Shown: positions 55,107 to 64,000 of the stretch, piece after piece | How the letters are laid out: the number at the start of each line of letters is the position of its first letter | How positions within the stretch are numbered: position 1 is the first letter of the stretch | Source: Phaeoceros laevis | Lineage: Eukaryota > Anthocerotophyta > Anthocerotopsida > Notothyladales | Reading direction: 5' to 3' | DNA: 64,000 nucleotides | Assembly (NCBI GenBank): GCA_049999765.1 | Contig: JBNGIQ010009171.1 | Location: 124,017 to 188,016 of the forward strand | Notes under the pieces: model-generated | What the model was told of the DNA's origin: nothing | What the model saw: only the letters and a program-made list of their open reading frames with translations | Databases searched by the model: none | Position numbers and translations under genes: made by a program

Positions 55107-56102
55107 ATGGTGGCTGCAGCTGTGGCCCACAGCGGGCAGGGATCTGCATCATGGTGTCTCAGGAGCAGCCAAAGGACTCAAGTGGTCCCGTGGCGCTTAC
55201 TGGGAGGCACGGGCCGCTGGTCCTGGGCCACAGGTTCTCGCTGCTACGCTTCAATGCTTGTAGAAAGTTCGGCTCCATTCCCGTCGATTTACAGCTCAAC
55301 TGGAACCGCGACGCACTGGACTGCACTTGACCAGAAGATAATTTTGCTGGAGAGAATGGGTGTCGATTCAGGTGGAGTGTTTTCAAAATACCCCTCGATT
55401 GTCACAGCTCCTATAGAGAGGTTGGAAGCCACGCTTCAGTTCTTGATGCAGTGTGGATTTCAAGGAAGAGAACTGTCAAGAGTTGCCAGGCACTGGCCAG
55501 AGCTTCTAGACTGCAGTGTTGAGGAGCGCCTTCGACCTAACCTTGATTTTTTGATGAACGAGGTTGGGGTGAAACCAGCGGTCGTGAAGAAGGTCATCAA
55601 GAGATGTCCTAGGCTTCTGGCTGTGAGTATTGATCAGCAACTGCGTCCCAAATTGAAGTATCTGAAATCCCTTGGTATCACTGATTTAGGAACAGTGCTA
55701 TGCACGAATGCTACTCTACTTACTGCTGGGGTGGAGACTAAACTGCAGCCAAAGCTCGACTTTCTAAAAGGAGTGGGCATTTCCCATGATTGTGCAGTGG
55801 GGATGCTTTGGAGGTATCCTAGCATTTTCAACTATAGCATTAAAAACAACCTCAAACCGAAGTACGATTATCTGATCAATGACATGGGGCGGAGCTTAGA
55901 AGAGTTGCAGAATTTTCCGCAGTACTTTGGCTACAGCCTGGATCAAAGACTCAGACCGAGGCATGTGTATTTATATGAGAGGAACTTGCGGGTTACTCTG
56001 GCTGGCATGCTCAAGCTTGGGGATGTGGACTTTTACGCAAAGTTCCAAGGTGACAAGGTCCGGAAATACATAGCTTCCTCTCAGGAAGCGGAAATGTGTT
56101 GA
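55107..56102 (+). CDS. mTERF family protein, intronless, 331 aa
   Basis: Mitochondrial transcription termination factor family; plant members act on organellar DNA or RNA in transcription, splicing or translation. ATG at 55107 (MVAAAVAHSGQG) is followed by about 70 residues rich in Ser, Arg and Ala, a plausible organelle targeting peptide. From residue about 95 on, repeats of about 35 residues with the mTERF pattern appear: GGVFSKYPSIV, RVARHWPELLDCSVEERLRP, KKVIKRCPRLLAVSIDQQLR, GMLWRYPSIFNYSIKNNLKP and ELQNFPQYFGYSLDQRLRPR. That gives seven or so helical repeats forming a superhelix. It starts divergently to NUP54 and lies between functional and pseudogene copies of FAD synthase. Confidence 0.9.
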   Translation: MVAAAVAHSGQGSASWCLRSSQRTQVVPWRLLGGTGRWSWATGSRCYASMLVESSAPFPSIYSSTGTATHWTALDQKIILLERMGVDSGGVFSKYPSIVTAPIERLEATLQFLMQCGFQGRELSRVARHWPELLDCSVEERLRPNLDFLMNEVGVKPAVVKKVIKRCPRLLAVSIDQQLRPKLKYLKSLGITDLGTVLCTNATLLTAGVETKLQPKLDFLKGVGISHDCAVGMLWRYPSIFNYSIKNNLKPKYDYLINDMGRSLEELQNFPQYFGYSLDQRLRPRHVYLYERNLRVTLAGMLKLGDVDFYAKFQGDKVRKYIASSQEAEMC

Positions 56103-56221
56103 ATTGGCCAGGTGCAGCTGCAGATTCGTGTCTGACTCTTTAGATGAGCACTGTTTAAACTTGTCTGCCGTGTTTGCTGGAAATCTGCTCAACGTGAGGT
56201 GATTTGGGCCTGGGTGCATAG

Positions 56222-57352
56222 TTTCGTCTAAGCTACAAGCAGCAGGTAATCCATCTGACTGAGTATGAATGCTCGGAGCTGGATCTTCACACTTTTACGG
56301 TGGACTCTATGAGAAACAAACTGGAGGAATCTACATGTGGGTGCAGTAATAAAAGCAGTGTGGGCAAGCTTCTCCAGTAATGTGTTACTTATGCATGCTG
56401 CTTTACACATCCTCAGCAGCTGTTCTTCCTTGGAGATGGCATCCTTGCACTCCTGAACACTACCTTGCAGAAGCATCATGCTCGTTCAGCTATCTTTGGT
56501 GGCTGATGTTTCGTTCTCATGGGGGCAGTGTCATGGAATCTAGCATATGGTCCTGGAGGAGTCTGATCCTTTGCACTTTGGACACCTCGCAAAACAGGCA
56601 GGCAAAATGGGGTCCCCAGATCTTCTTTCTTCATCGATGATTGACAGTAGCCCTTGGGCGGGAAAAGAGGTGGGTCTTCTTCCTTCACTTCATTTCATGG
56701 CTTACTCATCTTCAACCTTCTAGAGGCTGTATCCCAAGCATGCTGATGTCCGTCTCCCTAAGCGGAGGTTGTGACAGTTTGTAACATAAGAAATGATATC
56801 AACATCAAATGGGTTATGTCTTGTGCTTGATGGATGCCAACCAAGTATATCAGGCTATTGTTAGTGAAAGAAGGATAAAAGTGGACGTGAGTTGTTTCGA
56901 AGTTTTCCTCTATTTGACTATGGGTCTATCGAGAGGTCATGAATGGTCACATAATGTATGTTCTAAAATTTCGCTTTCAGGTTGCCACTCATGGTCGCCT
57001 GTGGCCGAAAGAGGGTAATAGCTTTTTGGTCAAAACATTGTGCTGGACGTTTCTCTCCAATTTGTGAAGGTGCGACCTCTAGCTTTGAAGAGTTTCTAGA
57101 AAGGCTCACTCATGATCTCCAGATCAACGGCGTTTGTGGCAGGTACGTGATAGTATGACTATCGACTTGGATGTCCCTTTTCAGGACTGTTAAAACTTAC
57201 CATTCACGTATTGCAGGTGCAAACTATGGAGTTGTCATAAAGCAGCAGCGGGTGATCCGTCTGAGTTGGTATTTCTTGGGTTTGAGCTCGGCCCTAAATC
57301 GCTTGTAGCTGTTACTGTCACAGAAAAGTCGCAGGAAGAGGGCACAGGTTGG
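56222..57352 (+). pseudogene. FAD synthase pseudogene
   Basis: Decayed exon copies in order: a partial exon 4 (56222-56376, like 51364-51556), exon 2 (about 56520-56670, with LHFGHLAKQAGKMG shifted into frame pieces), exon 3 (from the CAG|GTTGCCACTCATGG junction at 56981 to about 57140) and exon 4 start (about 57217-57352, ANYGVV.K..GDPSEL). Intron-exon borders are still visible, so it arose by DNA duplication rather than retroposition. Frames are broken repeatedly. Confidence 0.85.
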
Positions 57353-59032
57353 TCTCTTTTTCAAGAGACCGACCGACCAGTTTATACCCTTTCACCCGAC
57401 TGCAGTTTGGCTACGTAGCTGACTGCAGTTTGGCCTTAGCTGGTTCAGTTATGTATCTGGAAGCTATCGTCGTTCTCGGTCGGTCAAGTTGCTGTGAATC
57501 TTTATGAATGGCCCGATCGTCACGATCTACATGAACCTCAGATCGTATTTAAGTTGAGCTAATCATTCAGTCAGCTCCTTCAGTCATCACTGGTTACTAT
57601 TAGCTAGTCTACTCTACACGCATCATCTGATCGAAACGGTTGTGGGAACGTTGCATTCAAAGATCCATCATTTGTTTATTGCTTCAAGATCGAAAGCGGA
57701 TCAAACCGATTTCATAGCTCTTTGGAATTTGTACGGAAATGGTTAACCGCCATCCGATCTTGCCCATATCAGTTGCAGTCCAGTAACCTCATCATGTAAC
57801 TTCATCACTCCGAACATGTGGACTTCAGTTGTGTGTTGGAAAATCCTATTCTAGCGGTGACTTCTGTCAGCTATACAGGTCCCAGGAAGCAAGCATGCCG
57901 GTAATTTCCAGCTGGGTGACTAAATTTGGGGTTCTCGGCTATATGCACGCACAATCATGCACTGGCTGTGGCCACCGCTTTTTACGCTGCTACTGTCACC
58001 TTGACCTGATCAAACACATGTCACCATTTTCAGCCTTGGGGAGAACGGCAGCCCGGCAAGTTGCCAGTTTGCCGCCGGTTTTGCGGCGCCAGCTGCCCGC
58101 GATTTTGGGCAAGAAAACATGAATCCTTGACGGCAAAATGAGCCGCAAAATGACGTGTATCGGGAAACGCACCGCCGGCCACCAGGCGCAATTCACTCCA
58201 ACCGGCTATAATAAAGCCCGCTATAACCGAATCAGGTATGGCCCGGTTAACTCCCGATGGCTAATTTTGAGCCTTTTGAGGCTGGCCTTACGCTTTATTA
58301 TTAGACATGCGGGAAATGTCGGAGCCCCTGCACACCGGGTTCCGCCCGGGGGGGCATATGCTATTCTATTCTATCAGACAAAACTGCATTTCCATAGTTG
58401 GAGGCGGTCATATAGTGTATGCCAAATCGCAAAATATCCGGTGCAAATTGCCGGAGCCCCAGCTGGGGGGGGGTTCGTCCAAACTTCCAAAACCTATCCT
58501 TTTATTAGGGCACTGCCACAGGAACGCGCGGCAACCACAGGACCATAGGATGTCCCGCTCCGACCCTGTTGACCGGCAACTTGCTAAAACAGGTTAACGC
58601 GGATGTGATTAGCGCCGCGTGGGCAACCTCCACTGTCCGATGATGATGAATCGCTGGACACAGGAGGACCGGGGTCAAACCCCACACTCTAACCACGCGT
58701 CCAAGCCAGCCTGCCTTCTCGAATGATGCACCCTCTGCCCGCTATAAAAGCAGGTCAAAATCACGCCGACACTCGGCTTCTGTCTGCACTGCAGTCCTCT
58801 TTCCTTCCATCCCGCCTCAATCCGCTCCCGCTTCTCCTCCTCCTTTTCCTCTTCGTCTCCCTTCTCGCGTCGTGTGCAGCAGAACACACATCATACACAC
58901 ACTGCACGACCACAATCTGCTTCGTCTCTCCCAACCCAGCCCCGCCTGTCCGTCTGCAGAGCGATTCCTTCCTCACTCAGAAGAACACTGCGCAGCAGCG
59001 AAGGTCGGCTGAGCTTGCAGCACTCGGAAGCG
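57353..59032. other. gene-poor region and promoter of the peroxidase gene
   Basis: No gene supported. Short inverted and direct repeats of gactgcagtttggc occur near 57400-57433. The end contains a TATA box (58743) and a C/T-rich leader. Confidence 0.45.
58743..58749 (+). promoter_or_regulatory. TATA box of the peroxidase gene
   Basis: TATAAAA at 58743-58749, about 290 bp before the start codon, followed by a pyrimidine-rich stretch (58798-58870) typical of plant leaders. Confidence 0.65.
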
Positions 59033-60394
59033 ATGGAGAAGGCCACAATTCGGAGAGGAGGCGGCGCCGCGGCGTGCGCCGCCGCTGCGGTTCTGGTGCT
59101 GGCGCTGCTGGGCATGGCGTCGCAGGCGTCGGCGCAGGCCAGCGGGCTCAAAGTGGGATTCTACAACGGCAAGTGCCCGAGGAGGGCGAGCGCGGAAGGC
59201 ATCGTGAGCAGCGTGGTGACGGCCGCGCAGAGGGCCGATCCCACTATCTGCGCCGCGCTCATCCGACTGCACTTCCACGACTGCTTCGTGCAGGTGAGTG
59301 AGCTGGGCAACTTCCCTGGCTATGTCTGGCTGGCTGGCTGGCTGGTGCTTTTTCTTGCTCTGTTCGCAGCCGGCGGCAGCTGACGGGGAAGAAACCGGCT
59401 CTTGTGCTGGCTGCAGGGGTGCGACGGCTCCATTCTTCTGGACTTCGCGGATTCCACCTTAAGCGAGAAGAACGCGCTTCCCAATCGCAACTCCGTCCGC
59501 GGGTACGAGGTGATCGACACGGCCAAAGCGCGGCTGGAGCAGGCGTGCCCGGGCGTCGTCTCCTGCACCGACATCGTCGCGTTGGCGGCCCGCGATTGCA
59601 TCAGGATTGTAAGTGTGGCATGGGCAGACAGGGTTGTGGGATTTTTTCCTTCCATCCAGACGCCTGGCTCGATTGTTCCTGTCGCTAAATGCCGTGGGTG
59701 TTGTGCATTGCAGCTGAGAGGAGTGGTTTACAGAGTGCCCACCGGAAGGCGCGACGGCCTCACCTCAGGCGGCGCCTTGGGGCCTCTGCAGAATCTCCCG
59801 GCGCCCTTCCACGACATCGGAACCATTGAAAGCATCTTTGCGAGGAACGGGCTGGATAAGACCGATGTGGTTGTGCTCTCAGGTGAGGATCGACTGAGTG
59901 GTGTATCGTGAGCGAATGGATGAATGAATGCTCTGGACGTCGATTTCTCACTGGTTTCCTACCTGGGTGGACGGATTCGGTCAGGTCTGCACACTGTGGG
60001 ACGAGCGCGCTGCGTCACCTTCTCCAACCGCTTGTTTGATGCTGCTGGGAACCCGATCCAGGACCCGTTCCTCACCCCGGCGCGGTCGGCCCAGCTGCGC
60101 GCCGCCTGCCCCTTCGGCGGCGACGGAAATGTGCTGGTGAACATGGACACTACCCCCAGAGTGGTTGACACCTCTTACTTCAAGGGCGTGGTGGGCAACC
60201 TCACCGTCTTCCAGTCCGATCACAATCTGCTCAATGACCCCGACACCGCCGCGAAGACCATCACATTTGCTAGCGGGAGGTTGAGGAGGTCCCCCGGCGT
60301 GGACGTCTCGATGGTGAAGATGGGCGCTAGCGGGGTCCTCACCGGCACAGCCGGTCAGATCAGGAAGGTGTGCAATGCCGTCAATACGGTTTGA
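59033..60394 (+). CDS. class III secretory peroxidase, 4 exons, 343 aa
   Basis: Plant secretory heme peroxidase, oxidising phenolics with H2O2 in the apoplast or vacuole. Exons: 59033-59293, 59417-59608, 59714-59882 and 59985-60394, the classic plant peroxidase intron pattern with three introns. A signal peptide covers about residues 1-35 (hydrophobic AAAAVLVLALLGMA, then SQASAQA). GFYNGKCPRRASAEGIV begins the mature protein. The distal heme site RLHFHDCFVQGCDGSILLD has catalytic Arg and His. The proximal site is unusual only in detail: SGLHTVGRARC contains the heme-ligand His where SGAHTIG is usual. VPTGRRDG and the late VVGNLTVFQSDHNLL block (substrate and Ca sites) are present, and conserved cysteines are in place. 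A TATA box lies upstream. Confidence 0.95.
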
Positions 60395-62112
60395 GGGTCC
60401 TGATGTTCGAAGGTTGTAGCGTTTGTCTGTCCAATTTAGCTGCCCTGCCCCTCATGGGGAGAGACAGTAGGAATGGAGCTTGCAAGAATTAGAGACCCTT
60501 TTAATTGTGTGGTAGGCCTGACGAGCTCTGAGTTTGCCGATGAAAGCTGTTGGTGAGGAGCTCGCGAGAGAAGAGGAGAAAATGTGTGAAACATCGCCTC
60601 TTCTCTTGTGTCTGAGGAAGGAACATTCTTGGTGCCAGCTCGAGCTGTGCTGTAATAATGTGCAATATTTTGAGGATTTTGAAAATAAAACCTTCAGATG
60701 TGCGAGGTATGAGAGATTATCAAATGCGAGATGACTGAAGTCTGAAGACAATGTGTGTTATCGAAACTGCAATGTAGATCGCAAGAGTGTGCACCAAGGC
60801 AGCCTTGTAGCACAGTTGCAAGATTTTTTGGAGAATAGACAAGTCTGCAGAAAGACAGATCCTGCAGAACATGACGTGGTTTGCAAAATAAGTCACCGGC
60901 ACGCCAGCTGGCGCAATGTGCAACTCTTCAGGAATCGGAAATCTGCGAAGTCAGGGACAACTGGAAAGGGGAGCTGCAAAGTATCTTCTGTCCACTGCAG
61001 AGTCACCTCCTCTGGCGGGGCCTATCTGTTCAACCGGATTCTGCGCAAGCTTCCGAAATTAGGCTTCCCAATTTGTTTTACGGACCCACATTTTCCTCCT
61101 GCCAGTCTGCGGATCCATATGCCCTTGGCCAAAGCATTACTTCCAGCAGAAAAACAGAAAAAATTCTCAGACCCCCCATTTCCTGAGTCGGGCCCAGTCC
61201 TGCATCATGGCCTTTTGCATTTTAATTACTATCTTGGTTCTGTTTGCGCATCTTCTGGAAATACTGTAGCCGGCTGCTTCTCGTTTCTCATCATGGTCAT
61301 ACGGTCATACTGTTACATTATACGATGCTCGTTACTGAATGTGTGTGTCCTCTGGTGGCAGGAATCTCTGTAGACTCTGTACAATAGAGCTGTTCGCTTT
61401 TTGTTCCCACAAAAGTCGCTCGGATAAAGTGGTTGTCCAGACTCCATGCTACAGCAGCTACAGCTTGAGGCTGTAATCCCGAATAAACTAGTAGCTAGAC
61501 TAGTAGGCGATAAGAGAAAACCATTGCCAGCAGAACAAAAAGGGAGAAATTCATCTGTCTGGACTCTGGAGACAGAGGAATATCCATGTGAGGTGTCATG
61601 GCATGGCCAGCTGAGAGACGAGGGATAGCATCATGAGCCTTGCGCACATACTTTGCACATTGTTCTTACAGGTCTACATGCTGGGGAAGGCACAGAGCTA
61701 CGAAAGTGTATGCAAGACTTATTCTCAAGGCACCCGTGCAGTGTTCGTTTGCTTTGTGGAATGTCATTGCTCATGCTTCTACTACAAGGCTGGAGGCTGG
61801 CGCCCAAAAACAGCACGAAAAACTTTTCAGCTCCTGGGAGGCAAGCTGGACGAAGACTGCTGGTTAAGATGGTTTCTTGCTGATGCTCAGAAGCTGGCAG
61901 GCCACACCTTATTGGGCTCACAACTGATGCACGGGAGCAATTGGGAAGAAAGGGAAGTCATTCATCACCCAGGATAGGGTTCCATCTGCATGAGGAATAG
62001 CAAGCACGCGAAATTCATTATGGTTGAATTTCGTATTCTCAACGATGAGAATACGGAAGTATGTAGTATGTACACAGCCTTAGAGTAGAACCGGTTCTGC
62101 TCTGAAACTGTG
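60395..62112. other. 3' flank and gene-poor region
   Basis: Contains the peroxidase 3' UTR (AATAAA-like aataaaacc near 60684) and no recognised gene. A 206-codon frame at 60753-61373 lacks an ATG start and any domain. Confidence 0.4.
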
Positions 62113-62310
62113 GTTATACCCCTTCCTCGTGCACAAACCAGCTGTGCCCAATCGGCTTCCATGCACCTGCTTCTTTTCTCGACTCGTGCACCTTATCTGC
62201 ACAGTACCGCATGCCAGCAGCAGCATATACGTTGGACATCAAGATCAAGACAGATGCTGAAGAATCCTGCGACTGCGGAATACTTTTTGTCCCATCGTTT
62301 TTCTGGGACA
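62113..62310 (-). pseudogene. PPR E/E+ domain fragment
   Basis: Minus strand encodes VLILMSNVYAAAGMRYCADK followed by ESRKEAGAWKPIGHSWFVHE, the linker and E+ region of a PLS-class PPR protein. No PPR repeats or DYW domain in frame are attached. Confidence 0.75.
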
Positions 62311-62642
62311 ATATTAATCGGGGCTGTGTCAGGGCACCCTGGATAGGATGGTCGACCGCCTGTCCCTTTTGGATATGCGACATCTGGTTACAGAAGGAAA
62401 GCCTGCATGCCGTTTGTCCCATGTTTCAGATGGATGAGAGACATGGTCGCCACCATAAAATTGCTCCATCAGGGTGAACATCGCCAGCTACAGGCCTGCA
62501 TCGGCGTTTTTGACAGAAATTTCCTTTCACCTTAACAGGCCCCTGGCCTCATTCAATATGTTCTTCAAATATGCCCGGGTATGCACTGGAAAATGCCCCA
62601 CTCACTTCCAATCAGCTCCCTTTCTTTTCAGTATGGGAGGAG

Positions 62643-62702
62643 ACACATCATTCTGGTCATGTGTTCTGATACACACATCATTCTGGTCATGTGTTCTGAT
62701 AC
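62643..62702. repeat. tandem duplication, 30-bp unit
   Basis: Two identical copies of a unit starting acacatcattctggtc. Confidence 0.9.
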
Positions 62703-62739
62703 GTGGTGGATCAGTGTCGGCGATCCCTGTCCGTGTCTC

Positions 62740-62857
62740 AGTTTGACAGGGATAGAGTTACGCACGCACATTCACCCCAAGAGAAGGACAACAATCTTAG
62801 TTTGACGGGGATAGAGTTAAGTAAGCACATTCACACCCAAGAGAAGACTACAATCTC
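62740..62857. repeat. tandem duplication, 59-bp unit
   Basis: Unit starting agtttgacagggataga at 62740-62798 is repeated at 62799-62857 with several differences; it lies just 3' of the PPR-DYW gene on the minus strand. Confidence 0.8.
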
Positions 62858-62897
62858 TCGCACTCATGCCTGAGCACTGACTAGATCTTCAGTATTC

Positions 62898-64000
62898 TCA
62901 CGGTCGTCCCTTACAACTGCAACGCCCGTTTGAGAATCGATGCACACGGTACCCATCCCTTACCACAATGTCTCTCTGTTCAAGCCTTGACATGATTTCC
63001 GTGGAGCTGTGGCAGTCACTGCACATGCGGAGAATCTTCGTTACCACCAGAGGTGTCCCACTCGGAGTGTTCAACAGACCAAAAGCCAGAGCTAGCTTCT
63101 CCGCATGCCCACAAAGCACATCTTCCTTTTCCCTCTGACTCATTGGCTTCAACACCAACTTTGTGTGAGGTACGTGGCCTCCTTCCTGCTTCACACGAGC
63201 ATTTGTGCTCTCTACCTTGAGCGCAATATCGCTTCTCGTTTCTCCCACCAGAAATCTGTGTACCTCCTTATTCACCTCAATGCTCGCCACTGCAGGTTTC
63301 TTGTTAGCTCCTGCTGCCCTTCTCTGTGTTTCAATCCTGTCTACATCGGTCCACCTACCCGCATCTGCGTAGGCATTGGCCATGAGCACATAGGCAGGCG
63401 CCATCTGAGGGTCCAGCCTAACAATGCTTTCAAAACACCACACAGCCCTCTCTATATCCCCTTGACTTTTGCAGGCATTCAACAAAGACGTCAAGCCCAC
63501 CACATTACTTTGGCCTTCACATGATAATAGCATCTTCTCTGCCTCATCTAATTGGCCAGCACGCGCAAGAAGATCACTCATGCAGGTGTAATGCTCAATA
63601 GTAGGTTTGATGCCATGCTGTTCAGCCATGGAATCCAAGTGTTTGCGACCCTCGTGGACCAGTCCCTCATGACTGCATGCTACTAGAAGGCAAGTAAAAG
63701 TAACATCATCAGGTGAACACCGGCAACTAACATCTCCTCAAAACAGGCTAGTGCCTTGCGACCTTCATCACAAGTACCATACCCAGCAATCAGAGCATTC
63801 CATGTCACCACATTCTTTGTGTCCATGCTGTCAAAAACCTGGCGCGCATCTTCCAGCTCACCACATTTTGCATACATGTCCACCAGGCAGGTGCCCACCA
63901 CTACATTATCCAGAAGACCCCTTTTGATAATCTGCGAGTGAAGCTGCCTGCCCTTCTGCAAGGCACCAGTGCTTGCACAAGCCTTCAGAAGGCAAGCAAA
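62898..64000 (-). pseudogene. PPR-DYW gene, partial at window edge, one frameshift, altered C terminus
   Basis: Runs in from the right edge. Segment 64000-about 63720 has PPR motifs (CLVDMYAKCGELEDARQVFD, VVTWNALIAGYGTC). A 1-base deletion near 63715-63720 shifts the frame; from there to 62898 the sequence encodes SPDDVTFTCLLVACSHEG, IEHYTCMSDLLARAG, E/E+ motifs and a DYW domain with GHAEKLALAFGLL (HxE) and MCSDCHSST (CxxCH). The protein ends CSCKGRP rather than the usual CSCxDYW, so the C-terminal tripeptide is lost. With a single frameshift, this could be a young pseudogene or a sequencing error. Confidence 0.85.

Noticed and set aside
60753-61373. 206-codon open frame on the plus strand
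   Set aside because: No ATG at its start, no recognisable motif and weak composition; probably chance.

Overview
The window is nuclear DNA of a land plant. It has spliced genes with short GT-AG introns (mostly about 80-230 bp), plant-specific families (DUF936, DYW-type PPR, class III peroxidase, mTERF, F-box) and degenerate retroelements. Several intronless DYW PPR loci, a CrtI-type carotenoid desaturase relative and a retroelement carrying a DNMT3-like cytosine methyltransferase point to a seed-free plant (bryophyte, lycophyte or fern). I cannot name the species from sequence alone.

Layout. 0-6.5 kb: a DUF936 gene (+) whose last intron is GC-AG. 6.9-9.2 kb: a repeat-family element with a basic ORF (-); a second copy lies inverted at 40.2-42.0 kb. 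9.4-10.7 kb: a frameshifted F-box relic. 11.3-16.3 kb: a CrtI-like gene (-) divergent from a PPR gene (+) whose DYW domain has decayed. 17.2-17.6 kb: a MITE. 18.1-18.9 kb: an unrecognised intact ORF. 21.5 kb: a PPR fragment. 21.7-29.1 kb: an unrecognised multi-exon gene (-), broken by small indels, with mutually related introns; a gag-protease-methyltransferase retroelement (23.3-27.1 kb) lies inside one of them. 29.2-33 kb: tandem repeats and a gypsy-type gag relic. 33.1-36.3 kb: an intact 1064-residue PPR-DYW gene. 36.6-36.9 kb: a P450 relic. 38.0-39.5 kb: an intact two-exon F-box gene. 42.4-43.4 kb: a PPR-DYW pseudogene (-). 44.0-46.1 kb: a tyrosine/dual-specificity phosphatase gene (+) convergent with a beta-propeller glycosidase-like gene (-). 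46.4-50.1 kb: a complete 12-exon diphthine-ammonia ligase gene (-), divergent from an FAD synthase gene (+, 50.6-52.9 kb). 53.8-54.9 kb: a NUP54 gene (-) lacking its FG region, divergent from an intronless mTERF gene (+). 56.2-57.4 kb: an FAD synthase pseudogene. 59.0-60.4 kb: a class III peroxidase gene (+). 62-64 kb: PPR relics, including a DYW gene that runs off the right edge.

Functionally, the housekeeping genes (DPH6 for translation, FAD synthase for flavin cofactors, NUP54 for nuclear transport) sit among organelle gene-expression factors (PPR-DYW, mTERF) and a large amount of decaying duplicate and mobile DNA. The clearest themes are local duplication followed by decay (PPR, FAD synthase, F-box), and a retroelement that carries its own cytosine methyltransferase.
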